From an uncultured Erysipelotrichaceae bacterium (lineage in GTDB: Bacteria > Bacillota_I > Bacilli_A > Erysipelotrichales > Erysipelotrichaceae), in assembly GCA_910586285.1 (NCBI GenBank), contig CAJUGR010000104.1:1-6336 (forward strand): a stretch of DNA of 6,336 nt. Reading direction: 5' to 3'. The notes below the pieces were generated by a model. It had not been told where the DNA came from, did not search any database, and saw only the letters and a program-made list of their open reading frames with translations. This document shows positions 1-5,021 of the stretch, in pieces. Both the position numbers and the translations under genes were made by a program. Position 1 is the first letter of the stretch; each line of letters starts with the position of its first letter.

Positions 1-6
1 ACCTAT

Positions 7-29
7 TTGTGACACTATTCATGTCACAA
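7..29. repeat. Perfect 8-bp inverted repeat, possible operator
   Basis: TTGTGACA (7-14) and its exact reverse complement TGTCACAA (22-29) are separated by 7 bases. No T-run follows on either strand, so this is not an intrinsic terminator. A TATAAT box lies just to the right at 33-38 on the plus strand, and GTGACA at 9-14 could serve as a -35 element with an 18-base spacer, so the repeat may be an operator between promoter elements. The half-sites resemble those of Rex (TTGTGA/TCACAA), but their spacing is 11 bases instead of 6, so I do not call Rex. The repeat is certain; its role is inferred. Confidence 0.5.
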
Positions 30-56
30 CACTATAATTAAAAGCAACTTTTTGAT

Positions 57-80
57 AAAAAAAGCCCCTGCGAGTGGGGC
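57..80 (-). terminator. Intrinsic terminator of the leftward operon
   Basis: Read on the minus strand, GCCCC (80-76) pairs with GGGGC (68-64) across a 7-base loop and is followed by seven T (63-57). It begins 4 bases after the stop codon of the last leftward gene. The T-run is on the minus side only, so it is directional. Confidence 0.9.
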
Positions 81-84
81 ATAA

Positions 85-405
85 TTACAATAACACTTGG
101 AAAGCCAGAAAGATGATTAAAATGATTAGCGGTAAAACCAACAACAGGGTGTAGCCCCGTTTCACTTTCTGAGTTACTTTTTTCCAGTTTTCTTCTACAA
201 AATAATAACGATCATCACCGGTTTTGATGATCACTTCCGATTCCATTAAATTGGCAATGGTATAAGCGATAATCATTGTTGACAGTGGCAGGTTTTTAAA
301 CGCATCATAACCGACAGCGGTGTCCGGCGTATATGCCTGATGCTTGATCAGAACATTCATAACCATGCGCGCCGAAGATTGTCCGGCGGTATTTTTCTTT
401 GCCAT
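85..405 (-). CDS. Small tail-anchored protein with winged-helix-like N-terminus
   Basis: This 106-residue protein is of no family I can name. Residues 11-72 read like a small winged-helix fold: a first helix near ARMVMNVLIKH, a second around 40-55 (LPLSTMIIAYTIANLMES), then a hairpin-like wing VIIKTGDDRYYFVEE at 58-72. A basic stretch (KKVTQKVKR, 75-83) precedes one strongly hydrophobic segment, residues 84-106, which ends at the C-terminus, so the N-terminal domain should face the cytoplasm. The start follows GGAGG (412-416) by 6 bases and lies 13 bases after the HAD gene, so it is the last gene of the unit. The domain could bind DNA or a protein partner, or could be a degenerate fold. The membrane anchor is clear; the winged helix is inferred from pattern only. 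Confidence 0.8.
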   Translation of the reverse strand: MAKKNTAGQSSARMVMNVLIKHQAYTPDTAVGYDAFKNLPLSTMIIAYTIANLMESEVIIKTGDDRYYFVEENWKKVTQKVKRGYTLLLVLPLIILIIFLAFQVLL

Positions 406-418
406 AGAGATCCTCCCT

Positions 419-1249
419 TTACTTTTTTGATGGGTTTGTAGAGTATTTTATAACAAAAGCAACGGCTTCTGCAACACTTTTTACTACATGGGCAGCGGAT
501 TGTTTCACTTTTTCGTTCGCATGATTCATCGCGAAACTGAGCGGTGCTTCCGCAAATAGGCTGAGATCATTTTCTCCATCGCCGATAACAGCGATGTCCT
601 TTGGGGTCAGATGGAGTTGATCCATAATCATTCGTACCGCTTTTCCTTTATCAATGCCTTTTTTGGTTATTTCAATATAATCATGTGAAGTGGGCAGTAT
701 TTCATAGCGATCGGGAAAACGTTCCCTTAACCGAGGCAGCCATTTATCGGTTTGTGCCTGTGAATATGTATGAATACTGAGTTTGACAGCGGGTTCTTTG
801 TATTCATACAGGTAATCCAACAGATCATAAGAACTGAACGGTCCTAAATACGATAGCAAATCGCTTGCCTTTTCCCATCGTTCCTTTTCATAATAGTTTT
901 TTAAAAAGTAAAATTGATGATCTTCATCACAAATAAACGGATTGAGTTCATTAACATAATCTTTCAGATATTCCATGATTTCTATCGTATCTTCGGCGCT
1001 GATGCTTTCCTCAACGATTTTTCTACCGCCGAGCCAGATTGAGGCACCGTTGTTGGCAATGATGTCGCATTCCGGAAGGTCATAGCGTTCGCGCAAGCAG
1101 CGGCAAAAGCCGTAATCGCGTCCGGTAACCATTCCAAAAGCAATATTGTGCATTTCCAGCTGTCTTAATGCTTCATAATCCTCTGCCTGCATGGTTCCGT
1201 ATTCATCGATCAAGGTACCATCGAGATCACTCAGAAACAATTTCGTCAT
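419..1249 (-). CDS. Cof-type HAD hydrolase (class IIB phosphatase), first paralogue
   Basis: A 276-residue cytosolic phosphatase of the haloacid dehalogenase superfamily, Cof/YidA type. All four catalytic motifs are present: I, DLDGT with nucleophile Asp8 and acid/base Asp10; II, Thr42 in MVTGRD; III, Lys201 in GIDKGKA; IV, GDGEND at 223-228 with Asp224 and Asp228 as Mg2+ ligands. NNGA at 66-69 is also typical of the group. A C2 cap of roughly 85-190 lies between motifs II and III, which is the class IIB layout. Relatives dephosphorylate sugar phosphates, FMN or PLP; the substrate here cannot be told. AGAGG stands 6 bases before the ATG. The frame starts inside the 3' end of the preceding HAD gene (23-base overlap), which suggests translational coupling. 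The C-terminus ends in a short polar tail (STNPSKK). Confidence 0.92.
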   Translation of the reverse strand: MTKLFLSDLDGTLIDEYGTMQAEDYEALRQLEMHNIAFGMVTGRDYGFCRCLRERYDLPECDIIANNGASIWLGGRKIVEESISAEDTIEIMEYLKDYVNELNPFICDEDHQFYFLKNYYEKERWEKASDLLSYLGPFSSYDLLDYLYEYKEPAVKLSIHTYSQAQTDKWLPRLRERFPDRYEILPTSHDYIEITKKGIDKGKAVRMIMDQLHLTPKDIAVIGDGENDLSLFAEAPLSFAMNHANEKVKQSAAHVVKSVAEAVAFVIKYSTNPSKK

Positions 1250-2048
1250 TTCGTACCTCTTGGATCATTCCGTAATGCTTTAATGCCTTGGCAATGCCGT
1301 CACGACTGCATATATCCGTGACATAATCAGCCACTTCCCGCAGTGCTTCTCGGGCATCGCCCATCGCCACTCCGATACCACAGGCTTGAACCATTTCCAT
1401 ATCGTTGTAATCATCACCGAAACAGATGACATCATCCATTGAGCAGTTCATAGCTTTACAGATATGTTCAATGCCGGTTGCCTTATTGTGGGGACCGTTG
1501 ATGTCATAAAAGGTCGGATTAAACGGGGTGAAAACAAACTGTGGGAAAGCCATCTTCATCTTTTCAATTTCGTTATCTTCGATCTTAGCTACCGCAGCCA
1601 AGGGGAGTGTATCCTGTAAATACGTATCCGATTCCCGATCATCAATCAGAATATCTAAACGCCCCAGAAATCCTTCCAGCATATGGGAAATTCGTTTATA
1701 TCCATGATAACAGTGTGCGGCATCGGCATTTTGAAACATCAATGCATTGTCGGTGTTGCGAAACATCTGAATCAAATACAGTGTTTCTTCCGCTGTTAGC
1801 TGGAATTGATACAGCGGTTTATGATCACCGGTTTCCACATAAGCGCCGTTACTGCAGACAAAATAATCAAAACGAATCTGTTTGATTAAATCTTTTTCCA
1901 TGGCAAAGGGAGCGCGGCCGCTGGCAATGGCCACCTTTATGCCTTGTTGCTGTAATTCCTTCAGCGCATGAATACAGGATGCCGGTATCTTTCTTGTTCC
2001 TTTGGTAACCAGTGTTCCATCTACATCAAATACACAAAGTTTAATCAT
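1227..2048 (-). CDS. Cof-type HAD hydrolase (class IIB phosphatase), second paralogue
   Basis: A 273-residue cytosolic Cof-type HAD phosphatase. Motif I is DVDGT (Asp8, Asp10), motif II is Ser43 in IASGRA, motif III is Lys189 in HNKATG, and motif IV is GDDYND at 211-216 (Asp212, Asp216). CSNGA at 65-69 is the usual loop after motif II. The cap domain lies at about 82-185. I chose the start at 2048 because AAGGAGG (2054-2060) sits 5 bases upstream; an in-frame ATG at 2063 would lie before that site and is unlikely to be used. The gene precedes the other HAD gene and overlaps it by 23 bases. The two share motifs but differ throughout, so they are an old pair and not a recent duplication. The substrate is probably a small phosphorylated metabolite such as a sugar phosphate or cofactor. 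Confidence 0.92.
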   Translation of the reverse strand: MIKLCVFDVDGTLVTKGTRKIPASCIHALKELQQQGIKVAIASGRAPFAMEKDLIKQIRFDYFVCSNGAYVETGDHKPLYQFQLTAEETLYLIQMFRNTDNALMFQNADAAHCYHGYKRISHMLEGFLGRLDILIDDRESDTYLQDTLPLAAVAKIEDNEIEKMKMAFPQFVFTPFNPTFYDINGPHNKATGIEHICKAMNCSMDDVICFGDDYNDMEMVQACGIGVAMGDAREALREVADYVTDICSRDGIAKALKHYGMIQEVRNDEIVSE

Positions 2049-2072
2049 AGGTTCCTCCTTCATTTGAATATA

Positions 2073-2606
2073 CTATATATTGTCCTTGGTTTTACGATGC
2101 TTCCATTCTTGGAAGCCCGCTTTTAAGATGTCACCCATCTTCTTTGTGACAATAATATGCTCTTTCTGAGCGGTCAGAATATCGATGTTCTTAAACACGG
2201 ATTTCTTCGGTTCCATGGACAGTACCGAACGATAACGATGATATGTATCCTCATAGACAAAGCCGTTTTTGTCTACGATTGCCCGCCGCTTTACTACGGA
2301 TACCAGCACCATGCCAAAGGCTACGAGACTAATGACAATCAGTGCTAAGCAAGTATACACATCGTTTTTGGTTGTTTTATCTGCCATGACCGCAGTTACG
2401 ATACCCGCAAGGGATAAAACAGCGAATAATGCGGCAAAAGGGTAATACTGGTTGACCATTTGGTATTGGTTTTTGGTCTGAGCCAAATAATCACGGCGCG
2501 CTTTTTGATTCGCGATAAACATTCTGATGTTTTGGATGGTCAAATATAGACCATAGCCTAATACAATGATACTGAGGATATAGTCCATCGTCTGCATTTC
2601 GTTCAT
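2073..2606 (-). CDS. Three-helix membrane protein of unknown function
   Basis: This 177-residue integral membrane protein is of no family I recognise. Hydrophobic segments lie at about 8-26, 55-75 and 84-106. The loop after the first is basic (RMFIANQKARRDYLAQTK) and KRR follows the third, so by the positive-inside rule that loop and the C-terminal part are cytoplasmic. Residues 107-177 form a soluble, charged domain that alternates short beta-like runs (RAIVDKNGFVYED, EHIIVTKK) and ends in a basic tail (WKHRKTK). I place the start at 2606 because AAGGAG (2616-2621) stands 9 bases upstream. The longer GTG frame from 2642 would begin inside the -10 box of the promoter and is rejected. It is the first gene of the leftward unit, 24 bases before the HAD pair. 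Confidence 0.8.
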   Translation of the reverse strand: MNEMQTMDYILSIIVLGYGLYLTIQNIRMFIANQKARRDYLAQTKNQYQMVNQYYPFAALFAVLSLAGIVTAVMADKTTKNDVYTCLALIVISLVAFGMVLVSVVKRRAIVDKNGFVYEDTYHRYRSVLSMEPKKSVFKNIDILTAQKEHIIVTKKMGDILKAGFQEWKHRKTKDNI

Positions 2607-2633
2607 ATTTTCTCTCTCCTTGATTTCTATCTT

Positions 2634-2662
2634 ATTATACACTATTTTCCTGCGGATTTTAA
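2634..2662 (-). promoter_or_regulatory. Sigma-A promoter of the leftward operon
   Basis: On the minus strand, TTAAAA (2662-2657) is followed after 17 bases by a perfect TATAAT (2639-2634). Transcription should start near 2627, about 20 bases before the ATG, leaving just enough leader for the AAGGAG site. The -35 matches 4 of 6 consensus positions. Confidence 0.65.
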
Positions 2663-2688
2663 GGGATTTTCACACCGGAAATATACGT

Positions 2689-2714
2689 AAAAAAAGCATC
2701 GCAGAATTACGATG
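2689..2714 (-). terminator. Possible weak terminator facing left in the divergent region
   Basis: On the minus strand, CATCG (2714-2710) pairs with CGATG (2701-2697) over an 8-base loop, and after one C come seven T (2695-2689). The stem is only 5 bp. It lies upstream of the leftward promoter, so it could stop leftward antisense transcription before the operon, or it may be chance in A-rich DNA. Confidence 0.3.
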
Positions 2715-2770
2715 AAACGCTGAATGGTATAAATCGCAGTGTTTATCCGCAAAAATCACATTCGTTCTAC

Positions 2771-2805
2771 TTTGACAATTTCATGAAAAAGTCAAAAAAA
2801 ATTGT
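2771..2805. repeat. Nested inverted repeats just upstream of the PTS promoter
   Basis: TTTGAC (2771-2776) faces GTCAAA (2791-2796), and ACAATTT (2775-2781) faces AAATTGT (2799-2805). The block occupies about -78 to -44 of the PTS promoter and includes an A-run at 2794-2801. It is in the right place for an activator site or an UP-like element. TTGACA at 2772 has no -10 box at a suitable distance, so it is not a second promoter. Confidence 0.35.
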
Positions 2806-2813
2806 GAAAATGG

Positions 2814-2842
2814 TTGAAATCCAGTGGAATGTGTTGTAATAT
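2814..2842 (+). promoter_or_regulatory. Sigma-A promoter of the PTS operon
   Basis: TTGAAA (2814-2819), a 17-base spacer, then TAATAT (2837-2842): near-consensus elements at ideal spacing. The predicted start is about 2849, some 334 bases before the EIIA ATG. The -10 sits inside a perfect 12-bp palindrome TGTAATATTACA (2835-2846), which could itself be an operator. I see no sigma-54 motif (TGGCAC-N5-TTGCW), though many mannose-family PTS operons use one. Confidence 0.75.
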
Positions 2843-2857
2843 TACACTGTGCTACTT

Positions 2858-2975
2858 GAAAGTAAGCGATTACATTTATGTGCAAATCCATCACTTGCTT
2901 TCTACGGTAAGAAGATATGTTTGTACGAGGAATCAACGATCCATCATTTTGTAGGATCGACAATGTGAAAGCAAG
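2858..2975 (+). promoter_or_regulatory. Leader RNA, mutually exclusive hairpins sharing one strand
   Basis: CTTGCTTTC (2894-2902) can pair with the upstream GAAAGTAAG (2858-2866; eight Watson-Crick pairs and one G-U) or with the downstream GAAAGCAAG (2967-2975; nine Watson-Crick pairs). The first hairpin also holds ACAT/ATGT (2872-2875/2878-2881) and GATT/AATC inside it. The second encloses a 6-bp hairpin, CGATCC (2937-2942) with GGATCG (2954-2959). The two outer pairings cannot exist at once, which is a switch-like layout. The upstream strand overlaps the cre site. The folding is by hand, without energies. Confidence 0.45.
2861..2874 (+). promoter_or_regulatory. CcpA catabolite-response element (cre)
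   Basis: AGTAAGCGATTACA matches the Bacillus cre consensus TGWAANCGNTNWCA at every position but the first. It is nearly palindromic around the central CG and lies about 13-26 bases after the predicted transcription start. CcpA bound there, with HPr-Ser-P, would normally repress or roadblock transcription when a preferred sugar is plentiful. The match is seen; binding is inferred from the family. Confidence 0.75.
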
Positions 2976-3072
2976 GGTATCAAATACTGCAGTGAGTGGT
3001 TCTTACACTTGTTTGTCAGCGATGTTTCATTGACAAACAGGACGTTCAGGATATGACGGTGCAGTATTATCC
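2975..3072 (+). promoter_or_regulatory. Structured leader RNA, four-way junction with pseudoknot
   Basis: The closing helix P1 is AATACTGCA (2983-2991) with TGCAGTATT (3060-3068), nine Watson-Crick pairs. After a 4-base bulge it can be lengthened by GGGT (2975-2978) with ATCC (3069-3072). Inside are three adjoining hairpins: P2, 2992-2996 with 3002-3006 (5 bp, one G-U, loop TGGTT); P3, 3008-3018 with 3031-3041 (11 bp, one G-U, 12-base loop); P4, 3043-3048 with 3054-3058 (5 bp and a bulge, loop GGATA). At most one base is unpaired between helices. The P4 loop GGATA (3049-3053) is the exact complement of TATCC (3068-3072), so a pseudoknot is possible. I match it to no known riboswitch class. 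It could sense a sugar phosphate or another ligand, bind a protein, or only stabilise the mRNA. Confidence 0.5.
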
Positions 3073-3119
3073 TATGTAATAATGCGCTGTAAATAATTAA
3101 ATCGTTTTTGTTTATAACA

Positions 3120-3141
3120 GGAAAAATGTCAAGGTTTTTCC
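3120..3141 (+). promoter_or_regulatory. Hairpin shortly before the EIIA ribosome binding site
   Basis: GGAAAAA (3120-3126) pairs with TTTTTCC (3135-3141), 7 bp over an 8-base loop. The 3' strand (TTTTCC, 3136-3141) can instead pair with GGAAGA (3175-3180), which overlaps the Shine-Dalgarno sequence, with five Watson-Crick pairs and one G-U. It may therefore affect translation start. It lacks a terminal T-run and is not a terminator. Confidence 0.35.
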
Positions 3142-3182
3142 GGTAAGATAAAGCGTACTTCTATTAATAAAGGAGGAAGATT

Positions 3183-3614
3183 ATGAAATACGTGATTATG
3201 GTAAGTCATGGTGAATTCGCACCGGGATTGCACAGCGCAGTCAAAATGATGACCGGCGATCGGGATGATGTGTTGAGTACCAGCTTGAAAGCCGATATGA
3301 GTGCTGATCAATTTGCCGAAAACTTCCGTACTCTGGTTGCCCCGCTGAAAGAAGATGACAGTGTGATTCTGTTGGCGGACATTTTGAGCGGATCCCCGTT
3401 CACCAATGCATTGGCAGTTCTCGATGAAAAGGGATTGATGGCCAATACGATCGTCATTGCCGGTATGAATATGCCGTTGGCGATTACTGCTGTATTGATG
3501 AAGGATAATTTTGATGATCCGGATGTATTAAAAGAAACACTGTTGAGCGAAGGTCATGCCGGCCTGACAGAATATGTCGTTGCGGCCGTTGATGATGCAG
3601 ATGATGACATTTAA
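3183..3614 (+). CDS. PTS mannose-family transporter subunit EIIA
   Basis: A 143-residue cytosolic EIIA domain of the mannose/fructose/sorbose PTS family. It takes phosphate from HPr-His-P on His9 (MVSHGEFAPG) and passes it to EIIB. Asp66 in LLADILSGSPF is the conserved acidic residue near the active site, and GMNMPLA (94-100) is the usual later motif. The length is that of a stand-alone EIIA; it is not fused to EIIB as in E. coli ManX. AGGAGG (3171-3176) stands 6 bases before the ATG. The tail is very acidic (VDDADDDI). It is the first gene of an EIIA-EIIB-EIIC-EIID operon read from a promoter about 330 bases upstream, behind a cre site and a structured leader. Family assignment is firm; the sugar is not known. 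Confidence 0.95.
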   Translation: MKYVIMVSHGEFAPGLHSAVKMMTGDRDDVLSTSLKADMSADQFAENFRTLVAPLKEDDSVILLADILSGSPFTNALAVLDEKGLMANTIVIAGMNMPLAITAVLMKDNFDDPDVLKETLLSEGHAGLTEYVVAAVDDADDDI

Positions 3615-3631
3615 AAAAGGAGAGTAAGAAA

Positions 3632-4123
3632 ATGATTAGTTTTATTCGAGTTGATGATCGTATTATCCACGGTCAAATTGTAACACGTTGGTCAAAGGAA
3701 TTCCCTTGTGACGGAATTGTTGCCGTTAATGACAAGGCAGCTACGACTCCTGTGTTAAAACAGTCTTTCCAAGCATCTACTAATAAAAAGGTATTTGTTT
3801 GGACTTTGGAACACTTCCTTGAGAAGGCAGAAACAGTATTAAAAAGTGAAAAAAAATATTTCTTAATCACAAAGAATCCGGTTGACATGAAGACCATTCT
3901 TGTTGATCACAAATTCGTACCGAGCGATGTAAAACGCGTTGTTATCGGTCCGTGTAATGATCGCCCGGGAGCAGTTAAACTGGGCCAGAACCAATCCATT
4001 ATTCCAGAAGAGGCAGAAGCTTGTGAAGCATTGACAAAAGCCGGCTATACGGTAGAATTCGCATTGCTTCAAGAAACCTCAATCGGAACATGGGATAAAT
4101 TCAGATCTAAATTCGGTTATTGA
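3632..4123 (+). CDS. PTS mannose-family transporter subunit EIIB
   Basis: A 163-residue cytosolic EIIB domain of the mannose/sorbose family, which carries phosphate from EIIA to the sugar in the membrane complex. The hallmark RVDDRIIHGQIVTRW (6-20) contains the phosphorylated histidine His13. Length is normal for the family. Where many members have a GGM-type loop in the middle of the domain, this one reads IGPCNDRPGA (about 104-113), followed by GQNQSIIP; the C-terminus (QETSIGTWDKFRSKF) is also unlike the best-known examples. It may thus belong to a less studied branch, perhaps with a different sugar. AAGGAG (3617-3622) is 9 bases before the ATG, and the gap from EIIA is 17 bases, so the two are co-transcribed. 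Confidence 0.94.
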   Translation: MISFIRVDDRIIHGQIVTRWSKEFPCDGIVAVNDKAATTPVLKQSFQASTNKKVFVWTLEHFLEKAETVLKSEKKYFLITKNPVDMKTILVDHKFVPSDVKRVVIGPCNDRPGAVKLGQNQSIIPEEAEACEALTKAGYTVEFALLQETSIGTWDKFRSKFGY

Positions 4124-4191
4124 TTTATTGGGAGAATCAATACAGAATTAGATTATAGAGAAGTTTCAGAAAGAAAAGGAGAAATGTTATT

Positions 4192-5019
4192 ATGACTTGG
4201 CTACAAGCAATTTTGATCGGTCTGATGAGCGCTACTGCTGCAAGTACGATCGCTTGTTTGGGTACTACCGTTGGTAACTATACCCTGAACAGACCATTGG
4301 TTGCGTCTTTGTTTGTCGGTCTGATTATGGGCGATGTTCAAGGCTGTATTCAGATCGGTATCCCGATGCAGGTTATGTGGATTGCCCTGGTTACTCCGGG
4401 CGGAACCGTTGCATCAGACTTACGTGCCGTTTCTTACATTGGTATCCCGCTGGCATATGTTGGCGCAAAAGCAGCAGGATGGGATTTTTCCGGAACTGAG
4501 GCTCAGGGCCTTGCTTCTTCCATTTCTGCCATGACCGGTGTAATCGGTATCACGTTGTTCTATGGAACAGCTATGATGAACTTGATCTGGCAGCACATTG
4601 GATGGGCTAGATTGGATAAGGGTGATTTCAGCATCATCGGTAAAGTAGATGTTTTATTCCCGTTAATTTCCCACTTTGTATTGTCTTTCTTGCCATGTAC
4701 GTTACTGTGCTATTACGGTTCTACCGCTGTTGCGGATTTGTTTGCCGTATTGGATGTAAGTGTTTGGTATGTAAAGGCTTTGATTACGGTCGGCGCTGTA
4801 TTACCGGCAGTAGGTATCGCCATTCTGTTGAAATCCGTTGTTACGAAAACAGCTGATTTGTTATACTTCATGCTTGGTTTCGCATTGGCAGCATCTATGC
4901 ATTTGACTCTGATCGCTGCTACCGTAGTCGGCGGTGTGTTCGCGTTGGTTAACTACCAGTTAACAATGTCTAAATCAAGCGGTGGTGCCGCTGTAGCTAA
5001 CGATGAGGAGGATATTTAA
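4192..5019 (+). CDS. PTS mannose-family transporter membrane subunit EIIC
   Basis: A 275-residue polytopic membrane protein of the EIIC family of mannose/fructose/sorbose PTS, which forms the sugar path together with EIID. Hydrophobic segments run from residue 5 to about 255. Family features are GLIMGDVQGCIQIG near 43-56 and the segment VTPGGTVASDLRAVSYIGIP at about 67-86, which corresponds to the APD-containing loop of E. coli ManY. The last 15 residues are hydrophilic and end in DEEDI; that codon run also holds the AGGAGG (5006-5011) for the EIID gene. AAGGAG (4176-4181) lies 10 bases before the ATG. The gap from EIIB is 68 bases, the longest in the operon, with no convincing promoter or terminator in it. 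Confidence 0.94.
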   Translation: MTWLQAILIGLMSATAASTIACLGTTVGNYTLNRPLVASLFVGLIMGDVQGCIQIGIPMQVMWIALVTPGGTVASDLRAVSYIGIPLAYVGAKAAGWDFSGTEAQGLASSISAMTGVIGITLFYGTAMMNLIWQHIGWARLDKGDFSIIGKVDVLFPLISHFVLSFLPCTLLCYYGSTAVADLFAVLDVSVWYVKALITVGAVLPAVGIAILLKSVVTKTADLLYFMLGFALAASMHLTLIAATVVGGVFALVNYQLTMSKSSGGAAVANDEEDI

Positions 5020-5021
5020 TT

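Noticed and set aside
2607..2642. Longer GTG-started frame for the three-helix membrane protein
   Set aside because: The GTG at 2642 lies upstream of, and adjacent to, the -10 box at 2634-2639, so it would not be in the transcript. A good AAGGAG precedes the ATG at 2606.
2772..2800. TTGACA at 2772-2777 as a second PTS promoter
   Set aside because: At 16-18 bases spacing there is only an A-run, with no -10 element.
3098..3111. Second cre-like site (TTAAATCGTTTTTG)
   Set aside because: It lacks the G at position 2 and the terminal CA of the consensus; AT-rich chance match.
2781..3311. Minus-strand frames of about 60 codons (2781-2963 and 3129-3311) opposite the leader and EIIA
   Set aside because: They lack ribosome binding sites, overlap the promoter or a certain gene, and have no recognisable protein pattern; they are shadow frames.
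4128..4156. Internal promoter between EIIB and EIIC (TTGGGA-N17-GATTAT)
   Set aside because: Both elements are weak (about 4 of 6), and the surrounding genes clearly form one operon.
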